Part shown: positions 45,498 to 54,182 of the stretch, in pieces | Layout of the letters: every line of letters begins with the position of its first letter | Numbering within the stretch: position 1 is the stretch's first letter | DNA from: Oligoflexales bacterium | GTDB lineage: Bacteria > Bdellovibrionota_B > Oligoflexia > Oligoflexales > JALZUQ01 | Reading direction: 5' to 3' | DNA: 64,000 nucleotides | Assembly: GCA_023301465.1 (NCBI GenBank) | Contig: JALZUQ010000010.1 | Location: forward strand, 51,344 to 115,343 | The notes under the pieces: model-generated | Databases searched by the model: none | Seen by the model: the letters and a program-made list of their open reading frames with translations, nothing else | What the model was told of the DNA's origin: nothing | Made by a program: the position numbers and the translations under genes

Positions 45498-46321
45498 AAG
45501 AAAACATTTTCCACATCATTAAGCAATACCTTTACATGATGTGGAAAGACACCAAGAAGTACGGCCTAATTCAGCACGCCAGTGCTTTAGCATATTTTAC
45601 CCTTTTGTCAATCATTCCTAGTATGGCTTTACTATTATTTATCTCATCATTATTCTCACCATACTTATCTGACTCTGTGTACATGATTTCTCAAATTAGA
45701 AACTTTGTATTTAATAATTTTGAACAAAGCTCAGGAAAAGAAATTGTTCACTTTATTAAAGGAGCAATTGAAAACATTGAAATCAATAAAATTGGGATCA
45801 TCGGATTATTAGGAGCAATTTATGCAAATCTTCTGCTAGTCAGACAGGTAGAAACAGCACTCAATGGAATTTGGCATATAAAAGACAACAGAAAAATAAT
45901 TCGAAGAGCTCTTGGTTTTTTAATTTTCACATTGGGTGGATCACTAGTCATTATCCTTAGCTATTCGTTCACAAAAAATTGGTATAACTCATTTCATCAA
46001 ATTACAGATCATCAATATGTTGGTTTTTTTCAAAAATCTTTGATTTGGATGGTGTTTTTGTCCATTATTTATAAAGTCATTCCAAACTGCAAGGTTTCAC
46101 TGAAAGGTGCATTAGGTGCTGCTTTTATTGTAGGAATCACCTTACAACTCCTGGTTCACTATTATGCATACTATGCATTGATCGCCACAAATTACCGAAG
46201 TATTTATGGAACACTAGCCAGTCTTCCGATCTTTTTAGTTTGGCTTCAATGTATGTGGTTAGTGACTTTGTTTGGAGCTATTATCAGCAGAAGGATTTTA
46301 GTTGGAGTTCAAGAGGCCTAA
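45494..46321 (+). CDS. YihY/BrkB-family inner-membrane protein
   Basis: This 275-residue protein has six membrane segments and family motifs: QHASALAYFTLLSIIPSM near the start, GSLVIILSYSF, and IYGTLASLPIFLVWLQCMWLV near the end. YihY was once annotated as RNase BN; its real role is unknown, perhaps transport or envelope assembly. It is the last gene of the cyclase-TldDE unit and converges on folE with a 24-base overlap of 3' ends. Confidence 0.9.
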   Translation: MKENIFHIIKQYLYMMWKDTKKYGLIQHASALAYFTLLSIIPSMALLLFISSLFSPYLSDSVYMISQIRNFVFNNFEQSSGKEIVHFIKGAIENIEINKIGIIGLLGAIYANLLLVRQVETALNGIWHIKDNRKIIRRALGFLIFTLGGSLVIILSYSFTKNWYNSFHQITDHQYVGFFQKSLIWMVFLSIIYKVIPNCKVSLKGALGAAFIVGITLQLLVHYYAYYALIATNYRSIYGTLASLPIFLVWLQCMWLVTLFGAIISRRILVGVQEA

Positions 46322-46891
46322 GCTTCGACTGAGTTCAAGAGGTGATATGTTTTCACTTCCAATTTGAACTTCACTGGTTGCAAAGCTATGTTGCTTTTCA
46401 ACACCACGCATTTTCATGCACATATGACCTGCTTTAATTCTAACTGCAACAAATTTAGGTTTGATGACATCTTTAATAGCGTCAGCAATATTCTGGTTAA
46501 GTCTTTCTTGAACCTGCATTCTTCTACTATACATATCAATGATTCTAGGAATTTTAGATAAACCAAGAATTTTGTGGCCTGGAATATAAACGACATCTAC
46601 TGTCCCCCAAAAAGGAAGAATATGATGTTCACATAAACTATAAAAATCAACAGAGTTAATCGCAATGGGGCTATTCGATTCTGAGCGAAAAACACCCGCA
46701 CCTACAACCTGCTCTGCAGTTTGTTGATACCCACTAAATAGTTTGTGAAATGCTTTTTCGAACCTCTCAGGTGTTCTTGTTAAACCTTCTCTATTGACGT
46801 CTTCACCAGACATCTCAATTAAAGAACGAGCAGCAACGATGCCAAGTCCCGGGGTTTCTGTTTTATTTAAACTACTAAACTTCTCTGTCAT
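46298..46891 (-). CDS. folE: GTP cyclohydrolase I FolE
   Basis: This 197-residue enzyme opens folate synthesis by turning GTP into dihydroneopterin triphosphate. Zinc ligands are visible: Cys87 and His90 in SLCEHH, and Cys158 in AGHMCM. Other conserved blocks are GLTRTPERF, ILPFWGTVDVVYIPG and VQERLNQNIADAI. Length is normal for the decameric type I enzyme. It is divergent from nothing close: the 160 bases upstream, before ppk's end, are empty. Confidence 0.95.
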   Translation of the reverse strand: MTEKFSSLNKTETPGLGIVAARSLIEMSGEDVNREGLTRTPERFEKAFHKLFSGYQQTAEQVVGAGVFRSESNSPIAINSVDFYSLCEHHILPFWGTVDVVYIPGHKILGLSKIPRIIDMYSRRMQVQERLNQNIADAIKDVIKPKFVAVRIKAGHMCMKMRGVEKQHSFATSEVQIGSENISPLELSRSLGLLNSN

Positions 46892-47052
46892 ATTAACCTC
46901 ACTTCCAGCAAGCTATCATGAGGCAGCCCGTATTTTCAGCAAAAATTTAATAGAACTCTAACTCTAAGACAAAGAAACATATTCTTAAGTGAATTCAATG
47001 AGTTATAGATATTGAAAAAACACATATGCAGAAGACTACAGAAGAATTCAAG

Positions 47053-49245
47053 TTACTTTGGCTGTTTTTTTGGTTTTCTACGAGAGACAGCAAGAGGCCT
47101 CTTTGATTTTGGTTTACCAGACCCTCTATTAATTGCTTCTTCATAAGGAAGTGATTTTAAGCCACGAGACCTAGCAATCTCAATAAATTTTGATTGAGCA
47201 CAAAACTTTAGATTCTTAACTTTATCAGTCATTAGGTATTCGCCAGAGCTCTGCAATACCCAAACATTTTGATTATCCAAAAGATATGTCTCAAGAATTT
47301 CTTCTCGAATTCTTTTTTTAATTTTTTGGCTCTTAATTGGAAATAATAACTCAATTCTTCTATCAAAATTTCTTTGCATACAATCAGCACTACCAACATA
47401 GATTTTATATTTTTTCTTATTACCAAAACAAAAAACTCTAGAATGTTCTAAAAATCTCCCAATAATAGATCTGACGATAATATTCTCAGACAATCCTTTT
47501 AGTCCGGGAACCAAAGAACACATACCCCTAACAATGAGCTCAATACGGACACCTTTTGACGATGCAGCATACAAACTATCTATGATTTCTTTATCCACGA
47601 GAGAGTTCACCTTAATAATAATCTCTCCATCACCACTTTTCTTGTGTCGCACAGTTTCTTTATGAATCAAATCAATTAAGCTCTTTCTTAAGTAGACAGG
47701 AGCCACCAAAAGAGAATTCATGCGAGGAAGGTATTTCTCAATATTTTTGAAATCAGCGTCTGTTTGCAAAAAGTTAATACCAGTCACTAAATTAAACAAC
47801 CTCGAAACATCCTCACAAATTTCAATATCTTTTGTAAATAAACCAATGTCTGTGTATTGTTTAGCAGTAGATGGATTATAGTTACCTGTAGACATATGGC
47901 AGTACCGTTGAATATAACCATTTTCTCTCCTTGCAACGATACAGGCTTTGCTATGGGTCTTGAGATCAACATATCCATAAACGACATTTACACCAGCTTT
48001 TTCAAGTTTTCTCGCCCATACAATGTTGTTTTTTTCATCAAATCTCGCTTTTAATTCCACCACCACCGTTACATGCTTTCCGTTATTAACAGCATCAATA
48101 AGCATTTGAACGATAGACGAAAAATTCCCAGCACGGTAAAGCATTTGTTTAATTGCGACCACATTGGGGTCATTAACTGCAGCACTCAAAAACTCTGTAA
48201 AAGTATAAAAACTATCAAATGGATGATGCACTAAAATATCTTCATCTGAAATCAGTTCAAAAATATCACTGGATTGATGAAACCTTCGCGGTAGTCTTGG
48301 GTTAAAAGGTTTGTACTTTAAATGAGGTAGTTTTGTCTTATACACCTCAAACAAACCAGTATGATCAATGATACCATTTGTTAGAAATATCTCTTCTGCA
48401 GAGATATTTAACTCCTTTTGAAAGATACTTAAAATATTTTCTGGAAAATCATTTTCTACCTCAAGCCTTACGACCTCTTGATGTTCTCTAGAAATAATTT
48501 CTTTTTGCATCGCCTTTAATAAGTCAGTGATATCATTTTCTAATAAGTTGTAATCAAGGTTTCTTGTCACACGAACTGGCCCTACATACTCAAACTTAAC
48601 ATTAAAGAAAAGCTTACTTAGGTGAGCTATGACAAGATTATCTAAGGGTAGAACCTTAACCCCTTCGCCTTCTTTTATTGGGAGATAAATATACCTCGGT
48701 AAATTATCTGGAACATGTAAACAACAAAATTTCGGGGAGTTATCCAAAAAATCTAATTGATTTTTTTCAGGCACCATCACTAAGTACAAACCTAAATTTG
48801 AAAAAAATGGAAATGGATGACTCGCATCGTAAGACAACGGTGTTAAAATAGGAAACACCTTATTATTAAAATAGTTTTCAACATATTTAAGCTGGGAATC
48901 ATTCAACTGATCATGATCCACAAAGCTAATGCCTTCTGCATCGAGTTTTTTGATAATTCTTTTAAAACTCTCGTCTTTTTCTTTTAGAATTTCATTTATT
49001 ACTTCACGAATTTCATGAGTTAAAACTTCCATCGAAGTATTATCATAGTAATCATCGACACTGATGTTTTGCCGTACAAACTGTTTTAAACCAGCCATAC
49101 GCACCATGAAAAACTCATCTAAGTTCCCTGAACAAATCGCAAGAAACTTTAATTGTTCTAAAAGTGGATTATTCGGATGTGAAGACTGTTTCAGCACTCT
49201 TCTATTAAACTCTAAAAGCGAGAGCTCACGGTTAAAGTACTTCAC
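47053..49245 (-). CDS. ppk: Polyphosphate kinase Ppk1
   Basis: This 730-residue enzyme makes polyphosphate from ATP. It has the four-domain PPK1 layout: NRELSLLEFNRRVL at the start, RFDEKNNIVWARKLEKAG, and the two catalytic His in KTHSKA (about 430, phosphorylated) and YCHMSTGNYNP (about 450). The basic C-terminal tail (KSKRPLAVSRRKPKKQPK) is extra. It starts nine bases after the DsbD-like gene, which puts it in the redox unit's transcript. That pairing has no obvious metabolic reason; oxidative or envelope stress could link them. Confidence 0.95.
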   Translation of the reverse strand: MKYFNRELSLLEFNRRVLKQSSHPNNPLLEQLKFLAICSGNLDEFFMVRMAGLKQFVRQNISVDDYYDNTSMEVLTHEIREVINEILKEKDESFKRIIKKLDAEGISFVDHDQLNDSQLKYVENYFNNKVFPILTPLSYDASHPFPFFSNLGLYLVMVPEKNQLDFLDNSPKFCCLHVPDNLPRYIYLPIKEGEGVKVLPLDNLVIAHLSKLFFNVKFEYVGPVRVTRNLDYNLLENDITDLLKAMQKEIISREHQEVVRLEVENDFPENILSIFQKELNISAEEIFLTNGIIDHTGLFEVYKTKLPHLKYKPFNPRLPRRFHQSSDIFELISDEDILVHHPFDSFYTFTEFLSAAVNDPNVVAIKQMLYRAGNFSSIVQMLIDAVNNGKHVTVVVELKARFDEKNNIVWARKLEKAGVNVVYGYVDLKTHSKACIVARRENGYIQRYCHMSTGNYNPSTAKQYTDIGLFTKDIEICEDVSRLFNLVTGINFLQTDADFKNIEKYLPRMNSLLVAPVYLRKSLIDLIHKETVRHKKSGDGEIIIKVNSLVDKEIIDSLYAASSKGVRIELIVRGMCSLVPGLKGLSENIIVRSIIGRFLEHSRVFCFGNKKKYKIYVGSADCMQRNFDRRIELLFPIKSQKIKKRIREEILETYLLDNQNVWVLQSSGEYLMTDKVKNLKFCAQSKFIEIARSRGLKSLPYEEAINRGSGKPKSKRPLAVSRRKPKKQPK

Positions 49246-49254
49246 TTGACAGTC

Positions 49255-50487
49255 CTACTTGATTTCATTCATATGGTTTATAAACACATCAGGAGTCAAT
49301 AATTGAGGTAAAATAAGGGGTTCGTCATTGTGAGATTCACCGCCATACATCAAGTAGAGAGGTACACCAGACCGTCCAAAACTCTCTAAAGATTCCGTAA
49401 TAATATCATCTTCGCTAGTCCAATCTGCTTTTACTAGTGCAAAATTTTGTTGAATGAGTTCTGATTTTACAAGATTTGATGAAAAAATTACTTTTTCATT
49501 TGCCTTGCAACTCACACACCAGTCAGCTGTGTAATCTACAAAAACCTTTTTTCCAGAATCTAATAATTCTTTGACAATCGTCGGACTGAACTTATGCCAT
49601 TCAAGACCTCTATCATCTACTTCGACACTGCCTGTTTGTTTTTTTATTTTTTGATCCAAACTATGATTGATAGAAAACCCAGTCATCACTAATGCTAAAA
49701 TTGCCACAATCCACTTGCCACGACGTTTGAAGTGAGAAGTATTCAAAACCCAAACGAATAAAGATATAGCAACAACTGCAGCTAGCAGCCATACAACACC
49801 ATCTACCCCTTTTTGTTTTCCGTAAACCCAAAACAACCAGAGTGATGTTGCAAACATAGGAAAGGCAAATATCTCCTTCAGTAAAACCATCCAATTGCCA
49901 GGTTTTGGGAGATACTTTGAAAGTTTAGGAAAAATAGTGAGGATCAAAAATGGAGAAGCCAGGCCTAAACCTAAACTCGTAAATACTAGTAAAATAGTTA
50001 GAGGTGATTGTGATAAAGCATAACCAATAGCAGACGCCATAAATGGAGCTGAACAAGGAGTTGCAACGATAGCAACAAGTGCCCCCGCCCAAAACTCTCC
50101 AATGATTCCGTCTTTATTCTGTAAGCTTTGAGGCACCATCCTTGAAGGAAGAGAGACCTCAAAGAAGCCAAGAAAATTAAAGCCAATCAAAACAAATAAA
50201 ACAGACAAACCAAGAATGAAAACAGGATTTTGGAGCTGAAACCCCCAACCAACAGATTGTCCGGTATTCTTTATAATGATGATAGCAAATGCAAAAACTA
50301 AAAATGTAAGAATCACGCCAACTGTATAGGCAATACCACTCATTCTTACTTTTGTTAAACTGTGCTCAGATGTTTTTAAAACACTTAAGATCTTGATTGC
50401 CAGCATAGGAAAAACACAAGGCATTGCGTTTAAAATCAAACCACCTAAAAACGCGAACCAAATCATTGTCGATAAAGAGTTTTCCAT
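49255..50487 (-). CDS. DsbD-like transmembrane thiol reductase
   Basis: This 410-residue protein passes electrons from cytoplasmic thioredoxin to the periplasm. About eight membrane segments (12-270) carry the pair Cys24 (MPCVFPM) and Cys145 (ATPCSAPFM). A C-terminal thioredoxin domain has CVSC (Cys324, Cys327, in DYTADWCVSC). The N-terminal periplasmic alpha domain of full DsbD is missing, so its partner must come from elsewhere. The next gene upstream (50511) encodes a candidate. It lies in a five-gene unit with two thioredoxin-type proteins and ppk. Confidence 0.9.
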   Translation of the reverse strand: MENSLSTMIWFAFLGGLILNAMPCVFPMLAIKILSVLKTSEHSLTKVRMSGIAYTVGVILTFLVFAFAIIIIKNTGQSVGWGFQLQNPVFILGLSVLFVLIGFNFLGFFEVSLPSRMVPQSLQNKDGIIGEFWAGALVAIVATPCSAPFMASAIGYALSQSPLTILLVFTSLGLGLASPFLILTIFPKLSKYLPKPGNWMVLLKEIFAFPMFATSLWLFWVYGKQKGVDGVVWLLAAVVAISLFVWVLNTSHFKRRGKWIVAILALVMTGFSINHSLDQKIKKQTGSVEVDDRGLEWHKFSPTIVKELLDSGKKVFVDYTADWCVSCKANEKVIFSSNLVKSELIQQNFALVKADWTSEDDIITESLESFGRSGVPLYLMYGGESHNDEPLILPQLLTPDVFINHMNEIK

Positions 50488-50510
50488 TAAGGCACCTTAC
50501 TCAATAAGAT

Positions 50511-50960
50511 TTATTTTTTTTGTTTGAATTTTGAACCAGCTTTACCCTCTTCCACAACTCGGCGACACCAACCGCCTTCTTCTTTTGTGCAATAAAAATA
50601 AGTTACTGTCATTGTTGAATCAAATTTTTTAGAGGCGGTAAATGGAATTTCGAATCTACCTTTGCTTTCGTTAAACATAGGCATAGCTTTCTTTTTTCTA
50701 TCCACTTTAAGGTTTAGATTACCTTTTCCATTGTAATTGATATCGCCCGTAGATTTGAGTTTCCAAGGACCTTCAAAGTTATATTTTAAATCTTTTTTAT
50801 ATTTTGCGGGAAAATCGATATTTAAATATACCATTTTATTTTTTTTGTCGATTTCACTATGAACATCTGGCTTTACAGTTTGTGGCACAGTGGACTTCGC
50901 AGAGCAATAATTTGCCATCATAAAAAACACTGATATAAAACATAATGATAGATACTTCAT
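50511..50960 (-). CDS. Small exported protein with a DsbD-alpha-like Cys pair
   Basis: This 149-residue precursor has a signal peptide (cleavage near SAK, about 21). The mature part is beta-rich and ends with VTYFYCTKEEGGWCRR (Cys124, Cys132). That resembles the redox end of the DsbD N-terminal domain, where the pair sits in a Y-x-x-C-x(5)-C turn. Here the spacing is seven, so it is an inference, not an assignment. Its position, 23 bases before a DsbD-like gene that lacks this domain, fits a split DsbD. Confidence 0.6.
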   Translation of the reverse strand: MKYLSLCFISVFFMMANYCSAKSTVPQTVKPDVHSEIDKKNKMVYLNIDFPAKYKKDLKYNFEGPWKLKSTGDINYNGKGNLNLKVDRKKKAMPMFNESKGRFEIPFTASKKFDSTMTVTYFYCTKEEGGWCRRVVEEGKAGSKFKQKK

Positions 50961-50972
50961 ATTCTTTTCCCC

Positions 50973-51866
50973 TTATTCTTCTTCAAGTGGAAGACAATAA
51001 CCTTTGCCCCCGATGTACTCACCTTCAAGCGTTACATACATTAAAGTATAACACTTTGAACTAAACTCGGTATCAAGTTTTATATGAGTGAATGTTACCT
51101 CTTCGTCTGGGTTTTCTCTGTCAATAGTTACCACGGCATCTTTTATCTGGTAATCTTTTGCCTCTTCGTCACCTGGAGCGATCCCCGTTCCATCTTCTAC
51201 AGCCGCATCCCACATTTCCATAAAACCCTCTACCGTCTCTTCTTCATAAAACTCAAAGAATTCAAGAGCAAGGAAGGTATCACCATCTTCTGGGAGCGGG
51301 CCTTCTAAAACAGGTTCAGGATTTAGCTTAGATGTTGGTGTAGGCTCTCCAGTCACAACATCGTCTCTAAGGTTTAATTTTGACTCTACCCATTTTTGTA
51401 ATTGCTCTTCTGTGATAGAGCCATCTTTATGGTCGATAACATTTCTATCTTTATCAAAAAGATAAATGGCAGGAAGAATCCTAGGCCCATCATTTACTGC
51501 AGACATTAACTCCCAATCTACATCTTTATAGACGGGGTAACTTCTCATGCCTTTGTTATCAAAATTTTTAATATCTTCATCAGTAGGAGCTTGACCACCA
51601 ACCTGACCTTCTACCAAATACCCAAACACCTCTAATTTATCTTTGTATTTTAGGTTTAGGTTTTCAATGTATGGTATCTCTTTTAAACAAGGCTTACACC
51701 ACCCTGCTGCAAAAACCACTAACGATGGTTTTTCTTCTTGCCATGCAAACGCATCTAGATCACCTGAAGCACGCTGTACTCCTTTGTCTTGCACCCCATC
51801 ATCTTGCCTCCCAGCACACGCGGTAAAGCAAGATACGATCAACCCAAAGATCATTACTTTTAACAT
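50973..51866 (-). CDS. TlpA-like thioredoxin lipoprotein
   Basis: This 297-residue precursor has a lipobox (VSCFTAC, Cys17). A thioredoxin domain (about 35-165) carries CKPC in FAAGWCKPCLKEI (Cys57, Cys60). A cis-Pro-like ILPAIYLF loop and EQLQKWVES helix follow. The C-terminal part (about 190-297) is acidic, with two more Cys near the end (SSKCYTLMY.. and GYCLPLEEE) that may form a structural disulfide. It is probably an outer- or inner-membrane lipoprotein thiol reductase. It starts 39 bases after the barrel fusion and ends 12 bases before the next gene. Confidence 0.85.
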   Translation of the reverse strand: MLKVMIFGLIVSCFTACAGRQDDGVQDKGVQRASGDLDAFAWQEEKPSLVVFAAGWCKPCLKEIPYIENLNLKYKDKLEVFGYLVEGQVGGQAPTDEDIKNFDNKGMRSYPVYKDVDWELMSAVNDGPRILPAIYLFDKDRNVIDHKDGSITEEQLQKWVESKLNLRDDVVTGEPTPTSKLNPEPVLEGPLPEDGDTFLALEFFEFYEEETVEGFMEMWDAAVEDGTGIAPGDEEAKDYQIKDAVVTIDRENPDEEVTFTHIKLDTEFSSKCYTLMYVTLEGEYIGGKGYCLPLEEE

Positions 51867-51905
51867 TTTTCTACCTCTAAATTTTCTAACTCATGCAACC
51901 ACTTT

Positions 51906-53891
51906 TTAAAAAGCCCAGTTTGCATTTAATTGTGCTTCCCAACCATCATAGGGGCTTCGAAAGCTGCAACTACCTGCAGTACATACGATTCCACCTGGTT
52001 GTTGCCCATATATCATATCGACACCAAACGCGGCATGCTTAATAGTGATGCGGCCATTTTGTAATAGACCTTTATCAAGACCAGAAGTCCCTTTATATTC
52101 ACCATCTTGCAGGTATATGTCATAACTTGCCGTAGCCGTTAAGCCACTAAAGTCAAACTGCGATAGTAAACCAGCTGCAACCCTCTTCCCAGATAATGAA
52201 CTCAACCCGAAATTCGTGTCATTTTTTCGACTTCTCCACTCAGCCCTGACCCCTAGATAATGACCGATCACGGAAGATGTCAGTAAGTAAATCTGTTCGT
52301 AATAACTCAAGTTTGGAGTGACTGGTAAGTCTTGGATGGTATAAGAACCTTGAAACTTTAAATTCAGTTTTCCAGACCCAAACTTAAAACCAAAATTATC
52401 ATTTTTGGCGTCAGGGTCGGAAGTTTCGATAGAGTCTTCCCTGGCAAAAAATATTTCTAAGCTTGGTTGAAAGCTTCGTTTATCAGAAAAAGATGTTGAA
52501 ACTTTAAAGTTGTTTTTTGAAGTGTTTGTCAAAGGAGTTGCAAACTCATCTGTAAAAAATGGAATAAATAAATGCTCCACAGGTTTATCCGTTAACATCC
52601 ATCCAACAATCAAACGACCGCTTAAGTCATCATCGGAAAAGCTAAGCGTTAAATTAGAATGAACATTTCTACCAGCATCTCCATCAGTTCTATTGAAGTG
52701 AGAATAATAATTTGAAAAACTTAATGCACCTATATCTAATAATAAACCTAGGCCTGCTCGAAAATCTGATTCATTATCGTCAAATTTTCTTGTTGAGTTT
52801 TGAAAACCGTTTATTTCATTTTTGAGCTGCCTTAAATGCCCAAACCCAACTACACCCGAAACTTTTACATCTTCAGATTTGTATATACTTAGCACTGACT
52901 CTAGAGAGCCAAGGTATTGTTCCCGCACACCAGAAGATTGATCCAAAACAGGGTCGAGTAATGAAGGGAAAAGATTATTCACAATTAATCCGTATCCAAC
53001 TTTTAAAGAAAATCGTTTTCCAAACAAGTGACCAAGCCCACCTATTAGTCGTAGATTTGTTCCTTGCTCTCGGTCAGTCTTCACAGAACTAACAAGACCT
53101 TCCATCACCTGAAGTTGATGACTACCAAGCCTTAGACTCCACTTCAATTCTTCGTTTTTGAGATCTTTCAGCAAAACATAAGAAGCACCCAGTTCATCTT
53201 CATAGGGAGCAAATTCTGTGTCGTTTGGTTGTCTTTGAAGTAATTGGTCTAGAGTTAAACGAACATCTATAAAATCAGATTCATAAGATACTTGGTGCCT
53301 TGCAACAATTGCGTAAGAATCGTCTAAAGTTGGATCTTTCCCAGTTCCGTTTCGCCTTTGACTTTTGATAATATGACTTCCAGAAATCCCAAGTTCTTCT
53401 TTGTCTTTTTTTAATTTAAGCTTGAGAACTTTATCTAGGTGCTTTTGTTGAAAGTCCCCGTAGGATTTTTTAAATTTTCCTTTTGAGCTAAACCGAAGAG
53501 TTAAAGGCAAGTCACCACTAGCGTGTACACCATAAAAGTGTTCTCCAGCAGCATCAATGACAGAGTGAAAAGGCCATTTTATTTGACGTAAAAAACCCTT
53601 TGCACTTTGCCAATCCGAAAGGTCATCAACATTCACGGCAATAATAGACCAATCTTCTAATCTATCTTTGTTTTTTACAAAGCGTTTCATCTCTGCTTTA
53701 CAAGGAGCACACCAACTAGCCCAAAAACTAATTAAGTAACCTTTTGTTTTATTTGATTTTGACTCGAGAGTTTTTGGAACAACATCAATGCCGTCTGCGT
53801 TTTTGAACGGGTGATTAATCACACCGCGGTACTGAGCAAAAGCCCTACCTGAAAATAAAAAACACAAGATCAAGCACGCAAAAATTTTCAT
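51906..53891 (-). CDS. Thioredoxin fused to an outer-membrane beta-barrel
   Basis: Start ATG 53891 has GGGGAG just upstream; an ATG seven codons before lacks one. This 661-residue precursor has a signal peptide (cleavage after AFA). A TlpA-like thioredoxin domain (about 25-165) carries FWASWCAPCKAEM (Cys61, Cys64) and the cis-Pro segment SGDLPLTLRF. The rest (about 195-661) is a chain of alternating strands with Gly/aromatic turns, ending in NANWAF with the terminal Phe typical of barrels. A CTAGSC pair (Cys637, Cys642) lies in the last loop. I know of no named family with this fusion. It would put a reductase at the inner face of the outer membrane. It is the first gene of the redox unit. 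Confidence 0.75.
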   Translation of the reverse strand: MKIFACLILCFLFSGRAFAQYRGVINHPFKNADGIDVVPKTLESKSNKTKGYLISFWASWCAPCKAEMKRFVKNKDRLEDWSIIAVNVDDLSDWQSAKGFLRQIKWPFHSVIDAAGEHFYGVHASGDLPLTLRFSSKGKFKKSYGDFQQKHLDKVLKLKLKKDKEELGISGSHIIKSQRRNGTGKDPTLDDSYAIVARHQVSYESDFIDVRLTLDQLLQRQPNDTEFAPYEDELGASYVLLKDLKNEELKWSLRLGSHQLQVMEGLVSSVKTDREQGTNLRLIGGLGHLFGKRFSLKVGYGLIVNNLFPSLLDPVLDQSSGVREQYLGSLESVLSIYKSEDVKVSGVVGFGHLRQLKNEINGFQNSTRKFDDNESDFRAGLGLLLDIGALSFSNYYSHFNRTDGDAGRNVHSNLTLSFSDDDLSGRLIVGWMLTDKPVEHLFIPFFTDEFATPLTNTSKNNFKVSTSFSDKRSFQPSLEIFFAREDSIETSDPDAKNDNFGFKFGSGKLNLKFQGSYTIQDLPVTPNLSYYEQIYLLTSSVIGHYLGVRAEWRSRKNDTNFGLSSLSGKRVAAGLLSQFDFSGLTATASYDIYLQDGEYKGTSGLDKGLLQNGRITIKHAAFGVDMIYGQQPGGIVCTAGSCSFRSPYDGWEAQLNANWAF

Positions 53892-54182
53892 GAACTCCCC
53901 GCTATGAATCATACCAAAATATCACAATCTACATGAATAAACGCTAAGCCTACTCTATACTAGCTCCTTAAATAGTAACAGTTTTTTAGGTGCTTTTAAC
54001 AGCCTAAGTTGCCTTAATCCACAGCAACAGCATCAAACGTAACCTCTTCCCAAAAGCAATCTATACAGGCATTAGAGATCTTTGCACAAATATAAAACGA
54101 TTAAGCACTTCTTCATTGCTTGAGCTTCTTTAAAAATATAGTTTGGAAATCTTAAAAAATCAAAAAATAAGGAAGCTCAAAG
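53892..54182. promoter_or_regulatory. Redox unit / nucleoside kinase divergent region
   Basis: These 291 bases carry the promoters of two divergent genes. The kinase ATG at 54183 follows AAGGAAGC. No strong -35/-10 pair stands out, and I see no repeat or RNA gene. Confidence 0.3.

Noticed and set aside
49255..53891. The redox unit as a plain cytochrome c maturation (CcmG/CcdA) operon
   Set aside because: The hub has a C-terminal thioredoxin domain and is larger than CcdA, no haem-handling gene is linked, and the ccm genes are 40 kb away; a link is possible but not shown.
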